Shown here in pieces: positions 1 through 7,590 of a DNA stretch of 64,000 nucleotides. The position numbers and the translations under genes are program-made. The notes under the pieces were generated by a model, which made no database searches, was not told the origin of the DNA, and saw only the letters and a list, made by a program, of their open reading frames with translations. The stretch lies in contig DINS01000017.1 in NCBI GenBank assembly GCA_002426015.1, forward strand, positions 64,230-128,229, given 5' to 3'. This DNA is from Flavobacteriaceae bacterium UBA5534 (GTDB lineage Bacteria > Bacteroidota > Bacteroidia > Flavobacteriales > Flavobacteriaceae). Every line of letters starts with the position of its first letter. The first letter of the stretch is position 1.

Positions 1-807
1 TTCAGAAGCTATAATAGTTGCAGCTGCTCCATCATTTAATCCAGATGAATTTCCTGCAGTCACACTTCCTCCTTCAGCTTTAAAAGCACCTCTTAATTTC
101 CCTAATACTTCTAAAGATGTGTTTGGTTTTACAAACTCGTCTTTTGAAAATTTAATTGGATCCTTTTTTCGTTGTGGGATTTCTACTGTTACTATTTCTT
201 TTGCTAAACGACCATTCTCTTGAGCTTTGGCAGCTTTCATTTGGCTCCAATACGCAAATTTGTCTTGGTCTTCACGTGAGATATTATATTTTTCTACGAG
301 ATTTTCAGCAGTATTCCCCATACCATCTGTTCCATACATTTTTTGCATTTTCGGATTGATAAATCGCCATCCAAAACTAGAATCATACATTTTTGCATCT
401 GTTCCAAAAGCACTTGATGGTTTTGCAACTACGTATGGTCCGCGTGTCATATTCTCAACACCTCCAGCAATAAACATATCTCCATCACCTGCTTTAATTG
501 CTCTGTTAGCATGAATGATTGCTGATAAACCAGAACTACATAAGCGATTAACTGTTTCTCCAGGAACTGTGAATGGTAAACCCGCTAATAAAGCAGACAT
601 TCTCGCAACATTACGATTATCTTCACCTGCTTGATTGGCACAACCTAATATAACATCGTCGTATGCTTCTTTTGGAATATTTGGATTTCGTTTTACTATT
701 TCTTCAATAACTAAAGCACCTAAATCGTCTGTACGAACAGCTGCTAAAGTCCCTTGATAACTTCCTATTGGAGTGCGTACTCCATCTATGATATATGCTT
801 CTTTCAT
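1..807 (-). CDS. paaJ: 3-oxoadipyl-CoA/3-oxo-5,6-dehydrosuberyl-CoA thiolase, 3' end outside window
   Basis: The last thiolytic step of phenylacetate breakdown, releasing acetyl-CoA from the C8 and C6 oxoacyl-CoA intermediates in the cytosol. The visible 269 residues start with MKEAYIIDGVRTPIGSY, the usual thiolase opening, and carry the nucleophilic cysteine C90 in VNRLCSSGLSA. The glycine-rich GNSSGLNDGAAA block lies near the window edge. Family members have about 400 residues, so roughly 130 are missing beyond base 1. It is the last paa gene visible in the operon, 52 nt after paaI with a palindrome in the gap. The neighbouring ring-cleavage genes make PaaJ far likelier than a generic acetyl-CoA acetyltransferase. 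Confidence 0.93.
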   Translation of the reverse strand, partial: MKEAYIIDGVRTPIGSYQGTLAAVRTDDLGALVIEEIVKRNPNIPKEAYDDVILGCANQAGEDNRNVARMSALLAGLPFTVPGETVNRLCSSGLSAIIHANRAIKAGDGDMFIAGGVENMTRGPYVVAKPSSAFGTDAKMYDSSFGWRFINPKMQKMYGTDGMGNTAENLVEKYNISREDQDKFAYWSQMKAAKAQENGRLAKEIVTVEIPQRKKDPIKFSKDEFVKPNTSLEVLGKLRGAFKAEGGSVTAGNSSGLNDGAAATIIASE

Positions 808-822
808 AAATTATTTATATGG

Positions 823-847
823 ATTCCGTATCAAGTACGGAATGACA
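823..847. repeat. Short palindrome with TGACA tail (paaI/paaJ gap)
   Basis: Arms ATTCCGTA and TACGGAAT with a short loop, followed on the plus strand by TGACA. The same architecture (palindrome plus TGACA) occurs at 2460, 4212, 5307 and 40201. It sits between two cistrons on the minus strand, so the transcript would carry a hairpin preceded by TGTCA. There is no T-run, so it is not an ordinary terminator. Confidence 0.7.
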
Positions 848-859
848 AATCATTTCACT

Positions 860-1267
860 TTACTCTTCCCAATCTTTTTGAGTTCTATAAACAACACCTT
901 TGAATAGTGCTACTAATTCATTTTCTCTTTTAACTTCAATAATATTGAAGCCTAATTTATTATTTACTTTTTCTATGACTGATTCTGCGACCAAATAATC
1001 ACCTTCATTTAATGCCTCAATATGGTTGATACTTGTTTCAATGGAAACTGCATATTTACCATGTGTATTTGCTGCAAAGCCAAAAGCAGTATCAGCTAAT
1101 GAATAACTAATGCCACCATGCGCTTTATTCATGCTGTTGAGCATTTCCTTACGAATAGTCATAGCGACTTTACATCTACCTATTTCACATTCTAAAATCT
1201 CGATACCCAACCATTGGCTATAGGCATCTTGACTCAACATTTTATATGGTATTTTTTCTCCTTGCAT
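860..1267 (-). CDS. paaI: Hydroxyphenylacetyl-CoA thioesterase PaaI
   Basis: A hotdog-fold acyl-CoA thioesterase thought to rescue CoA trapped in dead-end phenylacetyl-CoA intermediates. The 135 residues fit the family length. The conserved HGG segment with the following acidic residue is seen in KAHGGISYSLADTAFGFAAN. Its ATG overlaps the paaH stop by one base (TAATG), which indicates translational coupling. It stands between paaH and paaJ, as in many paa operons. Confidence 0.9.
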   Translation of the reverse strand: MQGEKIPYKMLSQDAYSQWLGIEILECEIGRCKVAMTIRKEMLNSMNKAHGGISYSLADTAFGFAANTHGKYAVSIETSINHIEALNEGDYLVAESVIEKVNNKLGFNIIEVKRENELVALFKGVVYRTQKDWEE

Positions 1268-2436
1268 TAAAAGAATGTTTTATTTTCCCTATTCATTTTT
1301 CGTAATAATGGGCTGCAACGATATCTGTCTTCGTGATATTCGTTATATAATTCGTCTAATTTTTGAACGCACCAATCGATTCCCTTTTCGTCTGCCCAAG
1401 CCAATAATCCTTTTGGATAATTGACGCCTTTGGTCATGGCGTTATCAATGTCTTTGGCTGAAGCGATGTTTAAAAATAAAGCGTCTGCAGCTTCGTTTAT
1501 TAACATGACTAATACTCGGTCGAATATTTTTTGAGATAATTCTTTATCGTGAGATTCCTCCGCTTCATTCGAAATGACGATGGCGCCATTTTCATCATAA
1601 TTATAATACCCTTTTCCAGATTTTCTTCCTAAATAGCCTGCTTCAGCAAAACGCTTTTGAGTAAATGCTGGTTTATATCTTGGATCGAAATAAAAGGCTG
1701 TAAACACAGTTTCGGTTACTGTATAGTTTACATCATTTCCAATAAAATCCATCAATTCAAAAGGTCCCATTCTGAAACCTCCAAGCGACTTTAAACTATG
1801 GTCTATAGTTGCGAAATCTGCAATGCCTTCTTCATAAATCCGTAGTGATTCTCCATAAAAAGGTCTTGCAACACGGTTGACGATAAAACCTGGAGTGTCT
1901 TTAGCTACAGCAACTACTTTTTTCCAATCGGAAATGATTTTAATTGAATTTTCTAAAACTTCCTTTGATGTTTGAATTGCTGGTATCACCTCAACCAATT
2001 GCATTAAAGGCGCAGGATTAAAAAAATGAATCCCTATACAACGTTCTGGCTTATTAAGTGACGCAGCAATAGAAGCTATTGATAAACTAGAGGTGTTTGA
2101 AGCGATGATACATTTGTCCGCAACATAGCTTTCCAGTTCTGAAAAGACTTTTTTCTTGATATCAAGACTTTCAATTATGGCTTCAATAGTTAAATCTGAA
2201 TCAGCTAGATCTTTTAAATTACCTACGTAAGAAATATTATTTTGAATTCGATTTTTTTCAGTTGTATCAATACGTCCTTTTTCAACCAAACGCGCTAGTA
2301 TTTTTTCTAAAGCTGTTTTTGCTTTATCTAAAGCCGCTTGATTGGTATCGTATAATTTCACTTTACAACCAGAAGTTGCAGCCACTTGTGCGATGCCGCT
2401 TCCCATTGTTCCACTGCCTATGATTCCTACGTTCAT
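1267..2436 (-). CDS. paaH: 3-hydroxyacyl-CoA dehydrogenase PaaH
   Basis: An NAD-dependent 3-hydroxyadipyl-CoA dehydrogenase of the phenylacetate pathway. The N-terminal Rossmann motif is GIIGSGTMGSGIAQ (residues 4-17), and the family signature HFFNPAPLMQLVEVI lies near residue 140. A C-terminal 3HCDH domain follows, with a second partial repeat up to residue 389. It lies downstream of paaG across a 57-nt gap that contains a palindrome, and overlaps paaI by one base. Similarity to 3-hydroxybutyryl-CoA dehydrogenase is expected; the operon decides the role. Confidence 0.92.
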   Translation of the reverse strand: MNVGIIGSGTMGSGIAQVAATSGCKVKLYDTNQAALDKAKTALEKILARLVEKGRIDTTEKNRIQNNISYVGNLKDLADSDLTIEAIIESLDIKKKVFSELESYVADKCIIASNTSSLSIASIAASLNKPERCIGIHFFNPAPLMQLVEVIPAIQTSKEVLENSIKIISDWKKVVAVAKDTPGFIVNRVARPFYGESLRIYEEGIADFATIDHSLKSLGGFRMGPFELMDFIGNDVNYTVTETVFTAFYFDPRYKPAFTQKRFAEAGYLGRKSGKGYYNYDENGAIVISNEAEESHDKELSQKIFDRVLVMLINEAADALFLNIASAKDIDNAMTKGVNYPKGLLAWADEKGIDWCVQKLDELYNEYHEDRYRCSPLLRKMNRENKTFF

Positions 2437-2459
2437 ATATTATATTTGTCTTTCAATCG

Positions 2460-2485
2460 ACCTCTCGACTGCGCTCGAGGTGACA
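2460..2485. repeat. Short palindrome with TGACA tail (paaG/paaH gap)
   Basis: Arms ACCTCTCGA and TCGAGGT around a GC-rich centre, then TGACA. Compared with the copies at 5307 and 40201, the outer arm AGTT/AACT is replaced by ACCT/AGGT on both sides, so pairing is kept. No T-run follows. Confidence 0.75.
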
Positions 2486-2493
2486 ATTCAATA

Positions 2494-3273
2494 TTATTTT
2501 CCTTTAAAATTCGGTTTTCGCTTTTCAATAAAAGCTGCAACGCCTTCCGCATAATCTTCGCTCTGTGCGGCTTCAATTTGTAATTTAGATTCCAATGCCA
2601 ATTGTGCTTCCAAATCATTGGTCATGGATTTATTGTACAATTCCTTTATCATGCCTAATGCTTTGGTTGGCATATTGGCTAGTTTCAAAGCCAGTCTTTT
2701 GACGTCTTCCTCAAAACTTTCAGATGGTATTACTTTGTAAATCATGCCTATGTTTTCGGCTTCCTCTGCGGAAATTTTATCTCCCAACATGGCCAAAGCC
2801 AATGCTTTTTGAAATCCTATTAATCGAGGTAAAAAATAGGTTCCTGCGCTATCTGGCACCAAACCGATTAAACTAAAAGCTTGAATAAAACTCACACTTT
2901 CATGAGCGACCACAACATCACAGGCCAAAGCAATATTAGCTCCCGCTCCTGCCGCTACGCCATTTATGCCACCAATGATTGGTTTTTTAATGGAACGAAT
3001 TCTGGTAATGATTGGGTTGTAATGCTCATCGAGAATTTTTTTAAATCCTGGATTTAATTCTGGGTCTGTGACTTCTTTCAGGTCTTGGCCTGCACAAAAT
3101 GCTTTTCCACTACCTGTAATAACAATCGCTCTGACGTCTTCATTTTTTTCGCAAGCGTCTAAAGTATCTTGCAGCAAAAATGCCATGTCTCGGTTGAAAC
3201 TGTTAAAGACTTCTGGACGGTTGAGCGTGATGTACGCTACTTTGTTTTCAATTTTTAATAGAATTGAACTCAT
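2494..3273 (-). CDS. paaG: Enoyl-CoA hydratase/isomerase, ring-1,2-epoxyphenylacetyl-CoA isomerase
   Basis: A crotonase-fold enzyme that converts the ring epoxide of phenylacetyl-CoA to the oxepin and also acts in later isomerisation. The 259 residues match PaaG length. The oxyanion-hole segments are AFCAGQDLKEV (about residue 60) and GGINGVAAGAGANIALACD (about residues 101-119). It starts 3 nt after the VOC gene stop and is probably co-transcribed. paaF, a separate hydratase in many operons, is not seen, so this protein may cover more than one step or paaF may lie elsewhere. Confidence 0.9.
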   Translation of the reverse strand: MSSILLKIENKVAYITLNRPEVFNSFNRDMAFLLQDTLDACEKNEDVRAIVITGSGKAFCAGQDLKEVTDPELNPGFKKILDEHYNPIITRIRSIKKPIIGGINGVAAGAGANIALACDVVVAHESVSFIQAFSLIGLVPDSAGTYFLPRLIGFQKALALAMLGDKISAEEAENIGMIYKVIPSESFEEDVKRLALKLANMPTKALGMIKELYNKSMTNDLEAQLALESKLQIEAAQSEDYAEGVAAFIEKRKPNFKGK

Positions 3274-3276
3274 AAA

Positions 3277-3669
3277 TTATTGTGGTAGTTTAAATTCTGG
3301 GTTATAAATAATTCCAATGATGTTTTTCCAAGGATCATAAACACTTGCCACCATTATTTCTTCTCCTACATTATGAGGTTTTTCGTGCTCAATAGCGCCT
3401 AAATCAATCAAAGACTTAAAAACTTCATGAATATCTTCCACTCCCCAATAGGTGAGTACAGAACCATGACCTATTCCTTTGGCTTTTTCTTTTGGGTGCA
3501 GTCCCAATTCAAAGCCACCAATGTCAAAACCAATATAATAAGGCGTGTCGTAATAAGGTTCTACATTGAACGCCTTCATATACCACTCTTTTGCCTTTGC
3601 TAAATCATCAACCATATATACTACAGTTCGAAGTCCTAGCATTGGAGATTCATTCTTATTTAACTTCAT
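3277..3669 (-). CDS. VOC (glyoxalase/dioxygenase fold) protein inside the paa operon
   Basis: A 130-residue protein of the vicinal-oxygen-chelate superfamily, with the two-module pattern LRTVVYMVDDLAKAKEWY near the N terminus and FELGLHP and SVYDPWKNIIGIIYNPEF further on. Such proteins bind a metal and act on small oxygenated or thiol-linked substrates, but this sequence does not tell which. It sits between paaD and paaG with gaps of 32 and 3 nt, so it is co-expressed with the pathway. It may help detoxify a reactive intermediate such as the epoxide or oxepin aldehyde; this is inference from position only. Confidence 0.8.
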   Translation of the reverse strand: MKLNKNESPMLGLRTVVYMVDDLAKAKEWYMKAFNVEPYYDTPYYIGFDIGGFELGLHPKEKAKGIGHGSVLTYWGVEDIHEVFKSLIDLGAIEHEKPHNVGEEIMVASVYDPWKNIIGIIYNPEFKLPQ

Positions 3670-3701
3670 TTCTTTACTTAATTAGCTTCAATATTTTGTT
3701 G

Positions 3702-4202
3702 TTATTTAAGACACTTGAAATAATCGAATGGTTCTTGGCAATCCTCACACTGAAATTGTGCCTTACATGCTGTTGAACCGAACTGACTTACCAGTCGTGT
3801 ATTTGTTGAACCACAATTGGTGCATTTTACTATTTTCTTATGACCTAAAAGTGCTTCTTTATCTGCTTCGGCATTCAAAGGTGCAGCAATCCCATAGTCT
3901 TCCAATGCTTTTCTTCCTCTTGGAGTAATCCAATCGGTTGTCCAAGCTGGAGACAGAATTAATTCTATTTTGGAATTGTATCCTGCTTTATTTAATGCAG
4001 TTTTAATATCATCACCAATGACATCCATTGCTGGGCAGCCGCTATATGTTGGTGTAATTTGAACTTTTACAACATTATTTTCAATTATTGCAGAACGAAC
4101 TACTCCCATATCCATAATGGACAATACTGGAATTTCAGGATCTGAAACTTGCTCCAGAATTGGGATGAGAACTTGGTCGATATGTTGTTCTGTTTTTACC
4201 AT
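3702..4202 (-). CDS. paaD: Phenylacetyl-CoA epoxidase maturation protein PaaD
   Basis: A DUF59/MIP18-type protein needed for activity of the PaaABCE epoxidase, probably by assembling iron centres. The N-terminal DUF59 domain shows DPEIPVLSIMDMGVVR and the Cys-containing PTYSGCPAMDVI. The C terminus is a zinc-ribbon-like module with Cys pairs CTNC and CEDC and a final cysteine in FKC. The 166 residues are the normal length. It is 39 nt downstream of paaC with a palindrome between. Confidence 0.92.
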   Translation of the reverse strand: MVKTEQHIDQVLIPILEQVSDPEIPVLSIMDMGVVRSAIIENNVVKVQITPTYSGCPAMDVIGDDIKTALNKAGYNSKIELILSPAWTTDWITPRGRKALEDYGIAAPLNAEADKEALLGHKKIVKCTNCGSTNTRLVSQFGSTACKAQFQCEDCQEPFDYFKCLK

Positions 4203-4211
4203 TTAATTGAG

Positions 4212-4236
4212 ACCTCTAGACTGGCTCGAGGTGACA
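4212..4236. repeat. Short palindrome with TGACA tail (paaC/paaD gap)
   Basis: ACCTCTAGA and TCGAGGT arms followed by TGACA, a slightly diverged copy of the element at 2460. It fills most of the 39-nt gap between paaC and paaD. Confidence 0.65.
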
Positions 4237-4241
4237 CATTG

Positions 4242-4994
4242 CTACCACTCCATATTTGGATAGGCGCGTTGCATGTATTGTAAATCGCTTAACAAATATC
4301 CCATGTGTTCTGTATGAATACCTTCTTTACCTCCTTTTTGAAAATATTTAGATTCAGGAATGTTCAGCGTTGCCTCTTCTAAAACTTCAATGACCTGTTT
4401 GTAATATCCTTCTTTTAATTTAGTAACATCAACACCTATTCCGTCTTTTACCATCGCTTTATCAGCTTCAGTTTGATGAAATAATTCGTCTGTATAGGTC
4501 CATAAATTATCAATAGCGTTTTGCATTTTTTGATTACTCAGCTCTGTTCCATCACCCAATCGTTTTATCCAATCGGAGGAAAAACGTTTATGATAACTCA
4601 CTTCTTTAATCGATTTTGTTGCAATAGCGGCTAATGTTAAATCTTTACTTTTTTGCAATTCAGTTAAAAACATGAAATGATAGACATCGAACAAAAATTG
4701 ACGTGCCATGGTATAGGCAAAATCAGTATCTGGCTGTTCGACTAATAACACATTCACATATTCGCGTTCTTTACGCAGCATCGCAATATCATCTTCTGTT
4801 CTTCCATCACCTGCAATTTTGGCTGCATATTGGTAATAACTTCGTACTTGTCCAAATAAATCCAAAGAGATATTTGTACAAGCAATATCAGTTTCCAAAC
4901 TTGGCCCATGACCAGTTAATGCTCCCATTCTTTGTCCAAGAATGAGACTATTGTCCGCGATTCCTAAAATATATTTATAGAGATTCTCTTTCAT
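4242..4994 (-). CDS. paaC: Phenylacetyl-CoA epoxidase structural subunit PaaC
   Basis: A ferritin-like subunit that pairs with PaaA in the oxygenase core but is not itself catalytic. About 250 residues, normal for PaaC, with the helical blocks DNSLILGQRMGALTGHGPSLE and DFAYTMARQFLFDVYHF. I chose the ATG at 4994, because it overlaps the paaB stop as TGATG; a GTG one codon upstream is possible but less likely. Terminal SDLQYMQRAYPNMEW is typical of the subunit. Confidence 0.93.
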   Translation of the reverse strand: MKENLYKYILGIADNSLILGQRMGALTGHGPSLETDIACTNISLDLFGQVRSYYQYAAKIAGDGRTEDDIAMLRKEREYVNVLLVEQPDTDFAYTMARQFLFDVYHFMFLTELQKSKDLTLAAIATKSIKEVSYHKRFSSDWIKRLGDGTELSNQKMQNAIDNLWTYTDELFHQTEADKAMVKDGIGVDVTKLKEGYYKQVIEVLEEATLNIPESKYFQKGGKEGIHTEHMGYLLSDLQYMQRAYPNMEW

Positions 4995-5281
4995 CACATA
5001 TGTTTTACTTCGTCAGGCAAATCGTAAAATGTGGGATGACGATATACTTTATCTTGAGCTGGTTCAAACAGCTCTCCATTGTGTTCAGGATTTGAGGCTG
5101 TTATGTGTTTGGACTCTACCACCCAAATACTTACACCTTCATTGCGTCTTGTATATACATCGCGTGCATTTTCAAGTGCCATTTCTGCATCTGCGGCGTG
5201 CAGACTACCAAAATGACGATGCTCCAATCCGTTTTTGCTTCTAACGAAGACTTCCCAAAGTGGCCAGTTTTTTGTTGCCAT
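4994..5281 (-). CDS. paaB: Phenylacetyl-CoA epoxidase subunit PaaB
   Basis: A small bridging subunit of the PaaABCE epoxidase. The 95 residues start MATKNWPLWEVFVRSKNGLE and contain HFGSLHAADAEMALENARD and VSIWVV, all characteristic of PaaB. It is coupled to paaC by a one-base overlap and separated from paaA by 56 nt that hold a palindrome. Confidence 0.94.
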   Translation of the reverse strand: MATKNWPLWEVFVRSKNGLEHRHFGSLHAADAEMALENARDVYTRRNEGVSIWVVESKHITASNPEHNGELFEPAQDKVYRHPTFYDLPDEVKHM

Positions 5282-5306
5282 GATTGTTGTTTTTTTTCTA
5301 TTATAT

Positions 5307-5332
5307 AGTTCTCGACTCCGCTCGAACTGACA
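5307..5332. repeat. Short palindrome with TGACA tail (paaA/paaB gap)
   Basis: AGTTCTCGA and TCGAACT arms plus TGACA. It differs by a single base over 26 from the copy inside metH at 40201. It is the fourth palindrome in the paa operon. Confidence 0.75.
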
Positions 5333-5337
5333 GAGGA

Positions 5338-6294
5338 TTATACTGCTTGCTTTTCTCTTCTTTCTTGTTGTTTTTCTGCATAAGCCATTGCTGCATCACG
5401 CACCCATTCGCCACGTTCCCATGCGCCAACTCTTGCTTTCATACGCTCTTTATTGCATGGTCCATGTCCTTTGACAACCTGCCAAAACTCATCCCAATTG
5501 ATATCACCAAAATCATAGCTTTGACGTTCTTCATTCCATTTTAAATCTGGGTCAGGAATTGTGAGCCCGATTAAATCGGCTTGAGGAACGGTTTGGTCAA
5601 TAAACTGTTGGCGTAATTCGTCATTGGATTTACGCTTCAGTTTCCATTTCATGGATTGCTCGGTGTGGATGGATTCGGCATCTGTTGGCCCCAGCATCAT
5701 CAAACTTGGCCACCACCAACGGTTAAGTGCATCTTGCGCCATTGCTTTTTGTTCTGGTGTTCCATTTGCCAATTTTATCATGATTTCATAGCCTTGGCGT
5801 TGATGGAAACTTTCTTCTTTACAGACTCTGACCATTGCTCTTGCATAAGGTCCAAAAGAGGTACTGCATAGTGGCACTTGATTGATGATGGCTGCTCCAT
5901 CGACCAGCCAACCAATGGCTCCCATATCTGCCCAAGTAACTGTTGGGTAATTAAAGATTGAAGAATACTTTGCTTTACCAGAATGCAATTGTTCATATAA
6001 CTCGTCTCTTGAGACTCCCAAAGTTTCAGTTGCAGAATACAGATACAAGCCATGACCAGCTTCATCTTGCACTTTTGCCAATAAAGCGACTTTTCTTCTC
6101 AAAGAAGGTGCTCGTGTTATCCAGTTACCTTCTGGAAGCATGCCAACAATTTCGGAATGTGCGTGTTGCGACATTTGCCTAATATGCGTTTGACGATACT
6201 TTTCTGGCATCCAATCTTTTGGTTCGATTTTTTCGTCTCTTGCGATACGTTCTTCGAACTGTGCTTCTAAATTTTTTATTTGTTCTTCACTCAT
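5338..6294 (-). CDS. paaA: Phenylacetyl-CoA epoxidase catalytic subunit PaaA
   Basis: The di-iron oxygenase subunit that forms ring-1,2-epoxyphenylacetyl-CoA from phenylacetyl-CoA with O2. The 318 residues match the family. Two E-x-x-H iron-binding motifs are visible, E78-H81 in VQDEAGHG and E161-H164 in CKEESFHQRQG. The GWLVDGAAIINQ and EQSMKWKLKRKSNDELRQQF blocks are typical of PaaA. The 152-nt gap to paaE holds a structured repeat on the opposite strand. Confidence 0.95.
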   Translation of the reverse strand: MSEEQIKNLEAQFEERIARDEKIEPKDWMPEKYRQTHIRQMSQHAHSEIVGMLPEGNWITRAPSLRRKVALLAKVQDEAGHGLYLYSATETLGVSRDELYEQLHSGKAKYSSIFNYPTVTWADMGAIGWLVDGAAIINQVPLCSTSFGPYARAMVRVCKEESFHQRQGYEIMIKLANGTPEQKAMAQDALNRWWWPSLMMLGPTDAESIHTEQSMKWKLKRKSNDELRQQFIDQTVPQADLIGLTIPDPDLKWNEERQSYDFGDINWDEFWQVVKGHGPCNKERMKARVGAWERGEWVRDAAMAYAEKQQERREKQAV

Positions 6295-6361
6295 TTGTTT
6301 AGCTTTTGGCTATTAGCTATTTGCTTTTAGCTGGTGAAACTTTTATTTTAATTCTCTATTT

Positions 6362-6438
6362 GCGTTAAGGATGGAGGCATTGTTGGAGCTCCTCGCAGAG
6401 AGCGACTGCCGACAGCCTGACCCTTTAGGGTAACGCCC
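6362..6438 (+). repeat. Structured flavobacterial repeat, copy 1
   Basis: A 77-nt element that folds on the plus strand into a closing stem (GCGTT 6362-6366 with AACGC 6432-6436) enclosing two hairpins. The first is closed by GGCA/TGCC (6376-6379 and 6407-6410). The second is ACCC-TTTA-GGGT. The conserved blocks TTGGAGCTC and GCGACTGCCGA are shared with copies at 21357 and 48721. It lies antisense in the paaE-paaA gap. It may belong to a known flavobacterial RNA class such as Flavo-1, but I cannot confirm this without a covariance search. Confidence 0.75.
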
Positions 6439-6446
6439 AAATTATT

Positions 6447-7520
6447 TTACACGTCAAAATCAACAACCACCTTTTGGCTTGTTGGTACAGCTTGACAACT
6501 CAATACAAAGTTTTGTGCGACTTCCTTATCTTCAAGCGCATAATTAATTTTCATTTCAACTGAACCCTCTACAACTTGACATTTACAGGTGCTACATACA
6601 CCGCCTTTACATGCAAATGGTAAATCGGCACCTGCCGACAAAGCTGCATCAAGGATATTGTCATAATCTTTGGTCATGGTGAACTGAAACTCCTTACCAC
6701 CATCAACGATAGTTACCTGTGTACCTTCGACATTTTGTTTTGAAAGGCGCTCGGCTCGTTTGATATCCTCTTCGGTAAGCCCTTTTACAAAAAGTTCAAA
6801 ATGCACTAAATGTTTAGGCAAACCAGCATTAATCAAATAACTACTGACGTAATTCACCATGTCTTCCGGTCCACAAAGAAAAACTTCACTTGTGTCTGGT
6901 ATATCGATAAACGTCTTGGTCAACACCTTCATTTTTTCATCATCAAACCGACCATTGAACAACTCGATATCGCGTTTTTCTTTGGTTAGAAAATAATAGA
7001 TTTCGAGACGTCCGAAATAGGTATTACGCAACTGTTCCAATTCTTCCTTAAAGATAATGGATTTTGCTGTCTTATTGACATAGAACAATTTACAAGTTGA
7101 ATTTGGTTCGGTTGCCAAATGTGTTTTGATCATTGACAGGATAGGTGTAATGCCACTTCCTGCGGCGAAAAATAGATAATTCTTTGATTCTTTTGCGTTT
7201 GTTTCAACCCCAAATGTGCCACTAGGCGCCATAATTTCCAAGGTATCACCAGCTTTTAAATGGTCGTTGACGTAGGTAGAAAATTTTCCTCCTGGTATTT
7301 GCTTGACTGCTACTTTCCATAAATTATCTATCGGACTTGAACACAAGGAATAAGATCGTCTTAAATCTTCTCCGTCAATAATTGTACGTAAAGTAAGATG
7401 TTGCCCTTGAGAAAACTTAAATACAGACTTTAATTCTTCAGGAATATCAAAAGTGACTACTGAAGTATCTTTCGTTTCTTTATATATATCTGTAACCTTT
7501 ATGCTATAAAAATCTGACAT
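6447..7520 (-). CDS. paaE: Phenylacetyl-CoA epoxidase reductase PaaE
   Basis: A flavin/iron-sulfur reductase that passes electrons from NADPH to the PaaA di-iron site. Domains in order are a flavin-binding barrel with RRSYSLCS (about residues 54-61), an NAD(P)-binding domain with FFAAGSGITPILSMI, and a C-terminal plant-type [2Fe-2S] ferredoxin with C304, C309, C312 and C342. The length of 357 is normal. It is the first gene of the paa operon and starts just downstream of a TetR-type palindrome at 7542-7559. Confidence 0.95.
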   Translation of the reverse strand: MSDFYSIKVTDIYKETKDTSVVTFDIPEELKSVFKFSQGQHLTLRTIIDGEDLRRSYSLCSSPIDNLWKVAVKQIPGGKFSTYVNDHLKAGDTLEIMAPSGTFGVETNAKESKNYLFFAAGSGITPILSMIKTHLATEPNSTCKLFYVNKTAKSIIFKEELEQLRNTYFGRLEIYYFLTKEKRDIELFNGRFDDEKMKVLTKTFIDIPDTSEVFLCGPEDMVNYVSSYLINAGLPKHLVHFELFVKGLTEEDIKRAERLSKQNVEGTQVTIVDGGKEFQFTMTKDYDNILDAALSAGADLPFACKGGVCSTCKCQVVEGSVEMKINYALEDKEVAQNFVLSCQAVPTSQKVVVDFDV

Positions 7521-7541
7521 GCTTTATTTTCAAACTTTTTA

Positions 7542-7559
7542 AACTAACACTTGTTAGTT
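7542..7559. promoter_or_regulatory. TetR-family operator upstream of paaE
   Basis: A perfect palindrome AACTAACA-CT-TGTTAGTT with 8-bp arms and a 2-bp centre. It lies 22-39 nt upstream of the paaE start codon and just downstream of a perfect -7 element (7567-7574), so a bound dimer would cover the transcription start. Its size and symmetry fit TetR/AcrR operators, and the TetR gene is directly upstream. Confidence 0.82.
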
Positions 7560-7566
7560 AACTTGA

Positions 7567-7574
7567 CAAAATTA
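7567..7574 (-). promoter_or_regulatory. -7 element of the paaE operon promoter
   Basis: On the minus strand the bases read TAATTTTG, a perfect match to the Bacteroidetes TAnnTTTG element. No clean TTTG box lies at the usual distance upstream. The position predicts a transcript start near 7560, inside or beside the palindromic operator. Confidence 0.6.
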
Positions 7575-7590
7575 CAAAATATAATGCAAA

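Noticed and set aside
156..514. Two overlapping plus-strand open frames of 67 and 95 codons
   Set aside because: They are antisense to a clear thiolase reading frame and have no family-like motifs.
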